From Aralia elata (taxonomy: Eukaryota; Streptophyta; Magnoliopsida; Apiales; Araliaceae), in assembly GCA_034770075.1 (NCBI GenBank), contig CM068380.1, positions 40,251,533 through 40,315,532 on the forward strand: a stretch of DNA of 64,000 bases, written 5' to 3'. A model generated the notes under the pieces. That model saw only the letters and a program-made list of their open reading frames with translations, ran no database searches and was not told the DNA's origin. Shown one piece after another: positions 34,453 through 46,266 of the stretch (position 1 is the first letter of the stretch; every line of letters begins with the position of its first letter). A program made the position numbers and the translations under genes.

Positions 34453-36757
34453 TATAATGAGAAGGTTATTAAAATAAATTAAAAAGAGACTAGATTAAAG
34501 CTAGCCAAACAAGGTCTTGTGACCTTATGTATTTGTAATTGCTAAGCTAATTAGATTATACGCTAAAAAAAACATCAGTTTATGCTAAGGTCTAGAGAAG
34601 AGAAGAACATAAAAAACTTAATAGAGAAATAGAGAGGGATTGAGAGAAGAAATTCTTAGTGAAAACTCAAGAAGAGAAAATTCTGAAAAATCAAAGAAGA
34701 AGGAGAGCAAGCAAGTAATTCTTGTCATCATCTAGTTAATTTAAGCAAGAATCAAAGGTAAAAGCCTAGCTTTGAGTTATTAATTTTATATTCTTTGAGT
34801 TTTCTTTAAAATGGATTTTGGTTGATGCTTTGATGAGATGATGGATATATATAAGTTTATAGATATGTATAATCTGTTGTGTTGCATCAATAGATGATTT
34901 TTGGAGCATCAAATTCATGAAAACTTGTTAAGAAATAAGAAATTTGAGTTTTGGTATAATATATATATTGGCTTGTTTTAGAGTCAAAATTGGCTAGGAA
35001 ATTGAGTAATAATCTGTAAATTGTTGATGGATTGTTGTTCTGCGTTAAAAAACGAAAACAACGGAAGTTGAACGGACCAATTTGGTTGAGAAACGAATCC
35101 ATAGCGAGTGATTGCGCTAAATTTATAAAAATTTAAAAAACTAGTATAAATTGTGATTTTTAAGCCTTTAAATTAGTTATTTAAGTTATCTAAAATGTTA
35201 GAATCATTGTATACATGTTGGGTATTGATTCTACAAAGATTATAATATTTGGGTATGTTTAATTTGTTGATAAAATGAAGAAATTGGAAAATTATGGTCT
35301 AGAATCGCACTGGTTTGCTAACTGCAGGAACGGTCAGTCGAGTCTACCGCCCCGGCGGTAGAAATGTTCTAGAGTTGTCGCCCCGGCGGTGTCCTCGCCC
35401 TGGCGGTAAAAATGAATTGGTTTTGTCGCCCCGGCGGTAGCCTCTCCCCGGCGATGTTTTGTGAAGAAATCCACCGCCCCGACGGTGGAATAGGAAAAAA
35501 AATATTTCTTTTTAATTATGCTATATGGCCATATGTATGTTTAAAGCTTAGACTAAGGTATTAAATAAACACTAAGATATTGTGATCGATGGTAACAATT
35601 ACCCATGAGTTATCAGATAACAAATTGAGATATTAAAATGAGATTGATTGAGAGTGAGTCCTAAAGTGACAATAGTATTGTAACAAGCTAAAGATTTACT
35701 TTATAAGTATTATACATCTATTATAAAGAAAGGTTTAAGATTTAATTAAATGTTAAGTGTCGATTAAAGTGAGACGCAATAAAATGAAGGTTTATAAGGA
35801 GAACTTAATTTCTAAGTTGAGAATTGTATAGAGAATAAAAATGAAGGATTATGAAATGTAGAGTAGAGTAATACTAAGTATTGCTATGTGACTAATAAAT
35901 GTCGTGCATGATTATATGTCGTGTAGGATGCGTGAAATGCAGATAAGTATAAGCTGATTGTGGTAATTGGTAATCTACGAATCAGGCAAGTCTTTCAGTT
36001 CCTATTTGCTATGTGAACTTGATGTTAAATTGTGTAATTTATTTTGAAATCGCATGACGAATTGCATATATTGTCAGCATGAAATGTTATAGTCAACTTA
36101 TGACTAATGATTGAATTAAGAATGTTAGTTGAGTAAGGAACTCAATCTTTATACTTGTTACGTGAATTGTCGAATGTATGTTAAACTAGTATAATGATTA
36201 TGAGATGTATGTTGAGCATGTTATTATGTGTTACGTGATGCATACAAACTGTTAGATATGCTGAGCTGTCGAGCTCATTCTTGCAAATAACTATTTTTGT
36301 AGGTTAAGGATCCAAGGTAACGTTATGTGATGCTTGAAAGGCATAGATCAAAGTGAAGCATGAAGATTAAATAAATTTAGTTGAAAAGTTATGTTGAACC
36401 ATGTTTAAGAGTTTGATAAATGTACTTGATGATTTAAAATGTGATTTACAATGAGCTGTAAGATTCCATTGTTTTGATGTGAAGTTATATTATCCTACAT
36501 GTAAGAATGATAATTTGAGATGTAAAGTTTTATTTCAAAATAATGATGAAGTGAATCATAGAATAAAAATTGATTCTAGAATATGTGAATGATAAAGGTT
36601 ATGATTCAGGGAAAGATGAGAAAGAAAACTGAAAAGTTTAAAGTTGTTCTGCATTTTATTAAGTTTAACATTGATTAATGTTGTAAAGTCTGAATGAAGA
36701 TGTATTGCTAACGACCGAAGTGAAGAGTTGGATTGTTCAGAATTTGGGGTCGTTACA
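33757..36757 (+). mobile_element. Element G: probable solo LTR (3.0 kb) inside B
   Basis: The sequence interrupts the B LTR cleanly: the partner LTR reads straight through. It starts TGTGATATCCCG and ends GGGTCGTTACA, with flanks ATATT and GTATT (one mismatch) as target duplication. No primer site, polyprotein or second LTR is inside, so it is best read as a solo LTR left by recombination of a Tekay-like element. A related partial copy lies at 10455-11669. It carries an AT microsatellite (about 34400-34450) and a cluster of GC palindromes (35344-35486). Confidence 0.8.
35344..35486. repeat. GC-palindrome cluster in LTR G
   Basis: Six copies or variants of ACCGCCCCGGCGGT lie within 145 bp (near 35344, 35380, 35395, 35424, 35445 and 35472), separated by AT-rich spacers. 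The core CCGCCCCGGCGG is nearly self-complementary. The cluster stands out from the surrounding AT-rich LTR. Confidence 0.85.
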
Positions 36758-38740
36758 GTATTAATTATTATGAATTATTAATATTTATTTACTATTTTAT
36801 ATAATTTATTTAATTATTTTTATTAATTTTTATTTAAAACCGTTGCAAAAGGGCTTTAGTGACGGACTGTATAGATTTTTAGTTTTCTGGGTTTTGGGAA
36901 GGAGAGTGTCGCTAAAGGTGTTCTTCATGAAAAACAGTCGGTCATGGTCGAGTAAGGACTTTTGACTGCAAATGATTTCCAGTTGGTGAATGTTTTGAGT
37001 TTGATTTTTGTTTGTTATTATACTCGGCATGGCAAGGTACAACGACATATGAAATTTAAGCTTAAACAACATGAATTGATGCTAGATAAATCATGGTCAA
37101 ACTAGCATGTTCATACTGTTTATGATGTTTCTGGGTTGCCCAGAAACATTTTGGTCATGGTCGGTCAACTATGTTTGACCGTTAATAACTTGCATGGTCG
37201 TTATTGTTTATGTAGTTTAATGATTCAAGGTTGTAGTGTACATGGCATAGAACATGTTCAATCTAAGAAATAACATTTACAAACATCATATAAGCGAGAT
37301 TAAAGTCGGTCAAATCTTGTCAGACGGCTGTCAGAAGTACTTAAAATTTTCTGGGTTACCCAGAATCAACCATCCGTGAGCGGTCAACGGGTTTTGACCA
37401 CTAATATCTTCCATCCTAGACATAATTTAACCATTCTACCAATTGGACATTATAGCTAACATGGCATACTACTAATTCATGCTTTAAAACAGATCAAACG
37501 ACCAATTTAAGCCGATCAAAATGTCTGACAAAATAACCTGTCAGACCATTCTCGGCTGCCAAAGTTAGTTCATGTTTTTCATCAATTTTGACCATTTAAA
37601 TGTTATGGATCCTTGTTTAACCAACTCAGATCACTAAATAACATGTTATTACATATCCTTAAACATTTAAACATAACATCTAACAAAGCTTTAAAGATCT
37701 AGTATAAAATTAGGGTTTTCGCACCTTTTTGAGCTACTTTTGATTTCTGATCTTTGATTATGTTCTTGCAGCTATTGAGGCTTATTATGGTTGGTAATAT
37801 AAGTGTTTAGGTTTCAAAATTTCGTGGCTCACATGATCAGAATGGTTGCCTATTTATAGAACTTGCATATTAGGGTTTTTAGGTCATTTTTCTACATTTT
37901 ACCTCTATAAATATCTTGGCATTGTTACTTGTGTTGCTTGCAATCTGATCTTGGCCTCATGCTTGTGCTGGAGTGTGTCAAAGTGTGTTGGACACATGCT
38001 AGCACACTCCTTCAAATTTTCCAATTGGTTAGTTTACTAACCTAGGTTTAATTCATCTTAATTTTGATTAGGGTTTGATAATTAACAATTAGGGTAACTT
38101 AATTAGGTTAGTAATAACTTAATTAAGCTTAAGTTTCATTATTAAGATTTCGAAACTCATAATTTTATAATTAGGGTTTACTAATTAGGGTTAGTATTTC
38201 CTAATTAGGGTTAGAGTTTTCTGATTCATAGATTAGGGTTTAAATCTTTTAATTAGGGTTTTAATCTAAGTTAAATGATTCATAATTAATGTTATGATTT
38301 ATTACTTATAATCTAATTATTTCAATTAGAATTATTGTGTAATAATTAGGGTTTTGATTTTATAATTCGGACAAATTTTATTAATTAGGGTTTTCCAATT
38401 AGGGTTTCTAATTCAGTTTATCATTTTAAACCCTATTTAACTGATTTTAGATTTTTATCAGTTAATATAATAATATATTAACTCCGAAGCACGACAAATC
38501 ATTTCGTCATTTCTAAGCACGATACAGCAGCTTACAAAAATAAATTGTCGAGACGCTTCTTGGTGAAATCGTCGGAAGCACGACAAATCATTTTGTCCGT
38601 GTAAGCACGACTAAGCAGCTTCAAAAATATTTTTATTTGACCTAATTCTTTAATAAAATATACAATCATATAACACGAAATTTCATTTAATAAACACATA
38701 ATTTATATATACAAATCTTATTTAGGTTCAGAATATTACA

Positions 38741-38970
38741 TTCACCCCCACTAATAAGAATTTCGTCCTCGAAATTATAGTACAGATTACAAAAACAAGT
38801 GTGGGTAGTTGTTTCGCATTTTACTCTCAAGTTCCTATGTAGCTTCCTCAATGTTTTGAGTTTTCCAAATAATCTTGACTGAAGGTATCACTTTATTCTG
38901 TAGATTTTATTCTTTTCTATCTATGATACCCACTTGTGACTCATATCCGAAAAAGGATATCACCTCACAA
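38741..38970 (-). pseudogene. Element B: polypurine tract and chromodomain remnant
   Basis: Directly inside the 3' LTR, the - strand has AGTGGGGGTGAA and the TTCGAGGACGAAAT block, as in element A. Upstream of that, the tail of the chromodomain can be read as IIWKTQNIEEAT, stop, ELESKMRNNYPHLF. Besides that TAG there is another in the DRKE segment. The link to integrase (38980) has lost the whole integrase C-terminal domain. Confidence 0.75.
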
Positions 38971-38979
38971 GCGTACCTA

Positions 38980-39795
38980 TCAATTTGCCACTAACTTCTT
39001 CAACGTCCTATATTTCCTTCCGTACAAAGCTACAAATGGTGGCATTCCTATGCTGGCATGATAACTATTGTTGTAGGCAAACTCTACCAAAGGTAACTGA
39101 TTTTTCCAACTTCCCTTGAAGTCCATGATGCAAGTTCGCAACATGTCCTCCAGTGTTTGAATCGTCCTCTCACTCTGACCGTCGGTTTGTGGTGATAAGT
39201 TGTGCTTAATCTCAACTGGGTTCCTAAGTGTTTCTGGAGACTTGTCCAAAAGTTCGAAGTAAATCGGGGATCTCGGTCTGATACTATAGAAACAGGGACT
39301 CCATGTCTACAAATAACTTCATGGATGTAAAGTTTGGCTAACTAGTCAAGACTAAAGTTAACTTTTATAGGTAAAAAATGAGCTAACTTGGTAAGATGAT
39401 CTACAATTACCCAAATGACATTGTGACCTTTTTGTGTGTTTGGAAGACCTAATACGAAATCCATGGTAATATGTTCCCATTTCCACTCGGGAATTTCTAA
39501 GTGCTGTAGTAATCCACTAGGTTTCTGATGTTCAGCTTTAACTCTTTGGCATGTGAAACATTTACTTACCCATTTCGCTATTTCTCTTTTCATGTTAGAC
39601 CACCAAAAGTGTCGACTTAAATCTTTGTACATTTTTGTACTACCTAGATGTACGACGAACTTAGAACTTTGAGCTTCATTCAATATTTCATCTTTTAGTT
39701 TTTGTACTTAGGGTACCCAAATTCTATCCTCTTACCTCAGTACCTCATCCTTGTCTAATCTTAATTTATCATTCTTTTTATGAGTTATTTCAATC
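38980..39795 (-). pseudogene. Element B: integrase, frameshifted
   Basis: The N-terminal zinc domain and start of the core are open at 39342-39683 (HLGSTKMYKDLSRHFWWSNM, CFTCQRVKAEHQKPSGLLQ, WEHITMDFVLGLPNT with the first catalytic Asp). A frameshift and stops follow. 38980-39249 resumes with SPQTDGQSERTIQTLEDM (Glu present) and PLVEFAYNNSYHASIGM. The second Asp region lies in the damaged stretch between. The sequence to 39795 holds the broken start of the integrase (DEVLR, DRIWVP, with stops). Confidence 0.85.
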
Positions 39796-40359
39796 TTACA
39801 CTTCTGACATTTTATAATCAACACATAATCTCAAAATTCCATCCTTCTTCTTTACAAACAACACCGGTGCTCTCCAAGGTGAAACACTAGGTTGTATGTA
39901 CTTTTTGTCTAAGAGTTCTTGTAACTGTACAAGTAACTCCTTCAACTCTACTGGTGCCATCCTGTACGGTGCCTTTGAAACTGGCGACGTACCAGGTACA
40001 AGATCAATAACAAACTCAATCTCCCTATCCGGAGGTAGACCTGGTAAGTCATTTGGAAACACATCTTGAAATTCCCTAACTACAGGTATTTGATCTAGCT
40101 TTACTCCTTCCTTTCGAGTATCTACTATATATGCCAAATAACCTGTACAACCATTCCTAAGCAATCTCTCTACTTGCCTTACCGTCAGACATCGATATCG
40201 TTTAGATGAACAACTACCGTTGAACACTGCCTCTGACTTCGACGCAGTCAATAGGTTTACACGCTTCCGATGACAGTCAATCATTGCATTATGATTAACC
40301 AACCAATCCATGCCTAAGATTATATCGAATTCCCCTAGCTGTATAGGAATAAGGTTCAC
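39796..40359 (-). pseudogene. Element B: protease end fused to RT start
   Basis: 188 codons hold the last third of the protease (FDIILGMDWLVNHNAMIDC), the linker (FQDVFPNDLPGLPPDREIEF) and the beginning of RT (APYRMAPVELKELLVQLQEL, SPWRAPVLFVKKKDG, LRLCVDYK). The frame then stops exactly where the RT palm should continue. The rest of RT, including YVDD, and all of RNase H are deleted, with integrase following about 20 bp later. Confidence 0.88.
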
Positions 40360-40760
40360 AAGAAACTTGTGCCCCTTAATCTCTACGTTACAATTTCTAT
40401 ATAGGGTTTTAATGGGAATTATCTCTTGATTTGCAATTTTTTTTATGTTTATAAGGTATATCTAAATTTATTAACTATTGGGTTGGGTTTACTTCTCTAT
40501 TTTCTGCCTCTACTAATGTATATGGTCTTCTTCCAAGCGGTGTTAAGCTATATAAGTTAGAAAACTAGTATAATTACAAGTATGTAATGCACATATTGTT
40601 TAAACATAATTTGTATATTCATACAGAAGGTTTACATTCGGCTAGTAGTTTATATGAGTACCACTAGCATTTCCAAACCAGTTTCCCAAAACTTGGGCTT
40701 TACAACATAAAGTAGTTTAGATACTACTATTTACATACACACTTTGGTGACCAGGTTTAT
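40360..40760 (-). other. Element B: deleted gag-protease interval
   Basis: About 400 bp of non-coding, stop-filled sequence stands between the gag remnant and the protease remnant. The Gag capsid core, zinc knuckle and protease active site expected here are not recognisable. Confidence 0.55.
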
Positions 40761-41333
40761 CTAAAGCTTAATATTACGATACTCATCACACAACATACTA
40801 GATACCACCCACCTATTGATGTCGTATCTAGTCTTTCCATTCTCTACAGGATAAACCTCTACTCGCTTATCTAGATCCACAAGTGTGTCACGAAATTCTC
40901 TATTAGTTCTATCAAGCCTTGCTTGGATTTGATATCTTTCTCTTTCCTTTCTTGACAACAGTGTCTGAAGTCGGATATTTAATCGTTCTTCATTCTCCAA
41001 CCTTTCTTCCACATACGTTACCCTATTGTTTATGGTATGTATTTCCATCTAGGCTCGTTGTAGTACGTTTTCCTCCTCTAGGTTTCTTTCTTCTAACTCT
41101 TCTACAGATTGATTTCGAACTTCTGATATATCCCGCCATATTGGTTCTTCCTCATCCTCTCCTTCTTCTATACTCTGAACCTCTACAGTATACTCATTAG
41201 GTTCTGCCTCTACCGCATCATGGAATTCTAATTTATATTGAATTTCTTGTCCTTCAGGATCACTGCCCTGCTCAAGCTCTATCACCTGTGAATCTATCTC
41301 CCCGAAAATATCTCCCTAATCTAGGTCTGCCAT
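40761..41333 (-). pseudogene. Element B: gag N-terminal remnant
   Basis: A frame beginning with ATG at 41333 runs through two in-frame TAG stops (about 41316-41318 and 41049-41051) to 40761. It is acidic at first (EEGEDEEEPIW) and then charged and coiled-coil-like (YVEERLENEERLNIRLQTLL, RKERERYQIQARLDRTNREF). The position after the primer site and the character fit the N-terminal part of a chromovirus Gag. No capsid or zinc-knuckle motif remains. Confidence 0.6.
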
Positions 41334-41487
41334 CTTATAAAAGAATTTTACTTGTTTAGTATTATTATGAAGCATGTTTACACAAAATATAAGGCTTTTA
41401 AGGTTATCTTATGTGTATTAAGTATTTTACGGACTCAAAGATTATATCCTAAGGTATTTCCTAACTACCTTAGAGCTATAATCTACA

Positions 41488-41499
41488 GCTCTGATACCA
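41488..41499 (-). promoter_or_regulatory. Element B: primer-binding site (initiator tRNA-Met)
   Basis: On the - strand TGGTATCAGAGC, the usual complement of the initiator tRNA-Met 3' end. It lies 3 bp from the 5' LTR edge (41503). Confidence 0.92.
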
Positions 41500-41502
41500 A
41501 CT

Positions 41503-44500
41503 TGTCACGCCCCCAAATTCTCTACACTTCCTATAGCAGATTTGGTGCTCGCGTGATACTATTCAACTATAAATATTCCATAATATATAACTTTTATCTA
41601 TCCAAGGTCTACAATATCCCATAACAGATAATAGTTCTCGTCAGAACGTTAACTGTATTTGGATACCCTCACTTGGATGTATAGATTCATATATTATAGA
41701 TATCTCTTTCATATCGATATTCCCTATCTATCTGACATTCACAGTATTAATGATAAGATTGTCCCTAGAACTGAGGGACACATTCCGGTAAAGATGGCAC
41801 CTTACCAGCGCTCATTAAGTATAACCCTAGAGCTTAAAGAACTCCCAAGATCATTTAAATACCCTCATTCAGATGAATAGTTTGTATGGATACTATACTA
41901 ACTGAGTACAACTATTCTAACAATTTAAAGATGAGAGTGTAACGCATTCGATATAATAAAGGATAATATATTTTATATCATTAAGTTCAGTTACATCGTT
42001 CTCAGTACTAAGTTATTACAACAAAGCCTTTAAAAGACTTAAATAAAGTAAAACTAATTAACACGGTTGTTTCCCTTTGGTCGTCTTTGAAGTTTCAGAA
42101 TTACCATCTAAAACTGCAAAGAAAGTTGTATGCAAGAATGAGCTACAAATGCTGAGCAAGTTTATTTAAAAATGTAAACACAATGTGTTTGAGTTGAAAG
42201 ATTTCAGAGATATATAACTGAGGGTTCTATACATGAACCATATATTTCAATTAGTTCTATCAGTCTTCAATGACTTAGAAACGCTTGATTTCGGATATCT
42301 GGTAGGGGATCAGCCTAGCCAATATCCTAGGAGTATGCATATCATCCTATAATTTGTGTCGATATATAATTAACGGTCACCACCTTATCTTAAGGTTTTC
42401 CAGTTTACCTTACATCAAGGTGTTCCATTTCTCAGTATAAGATGTCGTACCAAAATAATTTGGTTTGACACAACAATTTACGCTCGAATAAACAATATAT
42501 GAATAATGATTCATTTCTTAACTTATGCTGAATAAGAAGCAATAACTTCACAATAATTGATAGCAAGATGTAATAGACTTACTTAAATGTAACAAGGTTA
42601 GAAGACTTGCCTGTGCGTAGCACGTTAAGTTTACGATGTTTATCAACGTTGGGTAGTCTATTTATGTCTATTCATATCAATAATAAACATTAGAATCTAT
42701 AATAATACTTATCTAATTAAACTAGACAAGTTTCACGAAGGTTCGATGTCGATTCGGTATCTCGGTCGCGTCATTAGATAGCTGAACACATAGGTTTATC
42801 AATAAAACTTTATTTAGAAGCTTAAATATTAGTCTAGGTAATTTAATTATCATTTATAACATTTTTAGAAGCTTAATATTATTTTTAAATAATTTTTACA
42901 AGCTTGGTAATATTTTTAAATAATTTTACTAGCTTAAGAATATTTTAAATGATTTAATTATCATTTAGCATATTTTTAAAACATTTAATATGTTATTCAA
43001 ATGATTTATTTGTCATTTAGAATATTTTTAGATACCTAAAATATTATTTAAATGATTTATTTATCATTTATAATATTTTTAGAAAGATAAAATATTATTT
43101 AAATGATTTATTTTATCATTAATAATATTTTTAGAATTTATTTTATCATTTAAATGATGTAATTATTATTTATAATAATTTTTAAAACTTAGTTCAATAT
43201 TTAAATGATTTAATTATTATTTGTAATATTATTAAATACTTAGTATTTTATTTTAAATAATTTAGTTATTATTTAAAATAATTTTGGAAAGTTGGTAATA
43301 TTTTTAAATGAATTAATTGTCATTTAAAATATTTTAAATACATTAATATCATTTTTAAATCATTTATTTAATATATTTATTATTTAATTAATATTTAATT
43401 AAATTAAATAATTATATATATAAAAAATTAACAGAATATTAAAAATTATTAATTATAATAAAAAATGATTTTTTTAATATTTAATATTAATTATTATGAA
43501 TTATTAATATTTATTTATTATTTTATATAATTTATTTAATTATTTTTATTAATTTTTATTTAAAACCGTCGCAAAAGGGCTTTAGCGACGGAGTGCATAG
43601 GTTTTTAGTTTTCTGGGTTTTGGGAAGGAGAGTGTCGCTAATGGTGTTCTTCATGAAGAACAGCCGGTCATGGTCGAGTAAGGACTTTTGACTGCAAATG
43701 ATTTCCAGTTGATGAATGTTTTGAGTTTGATTTTTGTTTGTTGTTATACTAGGCATGGCAAGGTACAACGACATATGAAATTTAAGCTTAAACAACATCA
43801 ATTGATGCTAGATAAATCATGGTCAAACTAGCATGTTCATATTGTTCATGATGTTTCTGGGTTGCCTAGAAACATTCTGGTCATCGTCGGTCAACCATGT
43901 TTGACCGTTAATAACTTGCATGGTCGTTATTGTTTATGTGGTTTAATGATTCAAGGTTGTAGTATACATGGCATAGATCATGTTCAATCCAAGAAATAAC
44001 ATTTACAAACATAATATAAGCAAGATTAAAGTCGGTCAAATCTTGTTAGACGGCTGTCAGAAGTACTTAAAATTTTCTGGGTTACCCAGAATCAGCCATC
44101 CGTGAGCGGTCAACGGGTTTTGACCACTAATATCTTCCATCCTAGACATAATTTAACCATTCTACCAATTTGACATTATAGCTAACATGGCATACTACTA
44201 ATTCATGCTTTAAAACAGATCAAACGACCAATTTAAGCCGATCAAAATGTCTGACAAAATAACCTGTCAGACCATTCTCGGCTGCCAAAGTTAGTTCATG
44301 TTTTTCATCAATTTTGACCATTTAAATGTTATGGATCCTTGTTTAGCCAACTCAGATCACTAAATAACATGTTATTACATATCCTTAAACATTTAAACAT
44401 AACATCTAACAAAGCTTTAAAGATCTAGTATAAAATTATGGTTTTTGCACCTTTTTGAGCTACTTTTGATTTCTGATCTTTGATTCTGTTCTTGCAGCTA

Positions 44501-45479
44501 TTGAGGCTTATTATGGTTGGTAATATAAGTGTTTAGGTTTCAAAATTTCGTGGCTCACATGATCAGAATGGTTGCCTATTTATAGAACTTGCATATTAGG
44601 GTTTTTAGGTCATTTTTCTACATTTTACCTCTATAAATATCTTGGCATTGTTACTTGTGTTGCTTGCAATCTGATCTTGGCCTCATGCTTGTGCTGGAGT
44701 GTGTCAAAGTGTGTTGGACACATGCTAGCACACTCCTTCAAATTTTCCAATTGGTTAGTTTACTAACCTAGGTTTAATTCATCTTAATTTTGATTAGGGT
44801 TTGATAATTAATAATTAAGGTAACTTAATTAGGTTAGTAATAACTTAATTAAGCTTAAGTTTCATTATTAAGATTTAGAAACTCATAATTTTATAATTAG
44901 AGTTTACTAATTAGGGTTAGTATTTCCTAATTAGGGTTAGGGTTTTCTGATTCATAGATTAAGGTTTAAATCTTTTAATTAGGGTTTTAATCTAAGTTAA
45001 ATGATTCATAATTAATGTTATGATTTATTACTTATAATCTAATTATTTCAATTAGATTTATAGTGTAATAATTAGGGTTTTGATTTAACAATTCGGGCAA
45101 ATTTTATTAATTAGGCTTTTCCAATTAGGGTTTCTAATTCAGTTTATCATTTTAAACCCTATTTAACTTATTTTAGATTTTTATCAGTTAATATAATAAT
45201 ATATTAACTCCGAAGCACGACAAATCACTTCGTCATTTCTAAGTACAACACAGCAGCTTACAAAATTAATTTGTCGAGACGCTTCTTGGTGAAATCGTCG
45301 GAAGTACGACAAATTATTTTGTCCGTGTAAGCACGACTAAACAGCTTCGAAAATATTTTTATTTGACCTAATTCTTTAATAAAATATAAAATCATATAAC
45401 ACAAAGTTGGAACACGAAATTTCATTTAATAAACACATAATTTATATATACAAATCTTATTTGGGTTGAGAATATTACA
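41503..45479 (-). repeat. Element B: 5' LTR (3,977 bp)
   Basis: On the - strand it runs from TGTAATATTC at 45479 to GGGGGCGTGACA at 41503. It has a telobox cluster (about 44790-45140), a TATA box (inverse 44576-44584), conserved inverted repeats (about 43560-44290) and the AT-rich block (42800-43550). It is uninterrupted, so it serves as reference for A and for the split 3' LTR. Confidence 0.93.
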
Positions 45480-46266
45480 GTTAACCGGAGTTGACTTTTT
45501 CATTAATGAAAGCAACTTGATTTGTAATTGGTTTTCAGACTTCTTGATTAGTTAGGACTTTTATCAGATATTATAAATAGTTGTTTTAAGTCAATTTTAA
45601 GGGTGTTGAACTTATTATTAGAGAACCCTAGTTTTGGAGCAAATTGTGAAGACTTGAAGCAAATTGCTAGCAGGAGGAATTCAAAGCAGGAGCTAGAGAG
45701 AGATTCAAGGATTACTCATCAGTTTTTGTACTTCTATCTTCCTTTTATTTTGACTTTTGAATGCTATTAAATTCGTGGATGATGGATTCTAGTTTAGTTA
45801 TGAACTAAATTTCTTTTTAAGGCTATAATAGATCTTATTGTGTAGTTTTGTTTGACATGCTTCTTGGATAGTTATGGTTAGTTATTATTGGATTGACTAT
45901 TATGGTTTATGCTTAATTATTTAATTATTTGGCCAGTAATTACCAGGATAATCTATATGAACTCGAGAGATGAAGTATAGGTTTAGATCTGACCATAATA
46001 GCATGTGATTGTGCATTCTGCTCGTCGTTGGAATTCATAATTTGTGTTTAGGATAGAAATATACATATTCACCGCATGTAATCTGATAGGAAACCTGAGC
46101 TTTAAATCCTTTTTAATTGTAATTCACATAGAGATATAGTGGATTAGTTAACTAGGGTGATTGTCTTGAATCTATCATTTGTGGATTTAAGTTGAGTTGT
46201 TTATGAAACATTAAGAGATGGTCATAAATACTAATGAGTTCTTGATTAGCAATCCAAGATAATTAG
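45480..46266 (+). repeat. Element E: 3' LTR, second part
   Basis: Starts with the right GTTAA duplication (45480-45484) and continues the E LTR. A TATAAATAG box lies at 45572-45580. It is homologous, in reverse, to the inner part of the C LTRs (around 22310-22750). It stops at 46266, where F begins; ATTAG (46262-46266) should be the left target duplication of F. The missing end of the LTR is predicted beyond the right edge of F. Confidence 0.88.

Larger units (their letters stand above)
31772..38740 (-). repeat. Element B: 3' LTR, split by G
   Basis: On the - strand it runs from TGTAATATTC at 38740 to GGGGGCGTCACA at 31772. Without G and its duplicated target it is about 3,963 bp, against 3,977 bp for the partner. 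It contains the telobox cluster (about 38060-38420), a TATA box (inverse 37850-37858), inverted repeats (about 36840-37560) and the AT-rich block (33060-33756). Differences from the other LTR are scattered substitutions of a few percent. Confidence 0.92.
31772..45479 (-). mobile_element. Element B: defective chromovirus with 4-kb LTRs
   Basis: A complete insertion on the - strand with a perfect 5-bp target duplication (GTTAA). It consists of the 5' LTR 41503-45479, a tRNA-Met primer site, 2.76 kb of internal sequence, a purine tract and the 3' LTR 31772-38740 (interrupted by G). It belongs to the same family as element A. The internal region keeps gag, protease, integrase and chromodomain remnants but has lost most of gag and nearly all of RT and RNase H, so it could only move in trans. 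Confidence 0.92.
23738..46266 (+). mobile_element. Element E: decayed Athila-like retrotransposon, 5' end missing, twice interrupted
   Basis: Order on the + strand: gag (C-terminal part), protease, RT, RNase H, integrase, a third ORF, purine tract, 3' LTR. The 5' LTR and the front of gag are missing, since C is inserted in gag and the far side of C is cut away at 18005. The 3' LTR starts at 31496, is split by B after 31771, resumes at 45485 and is cut again by F at 46266. Many stops, two frameshifts and a destroyed RT active site make it non-functional. It is the oldest layer of the nest. Confidence 0.85.

Noticed and set aside
37846..38040. 64-codon frame identical at 44572-44766
   Set aside because: It lies in both LTRs of B over the TATA region on the non-element strand. 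The identity reflects LTR duplication, not a gene family.
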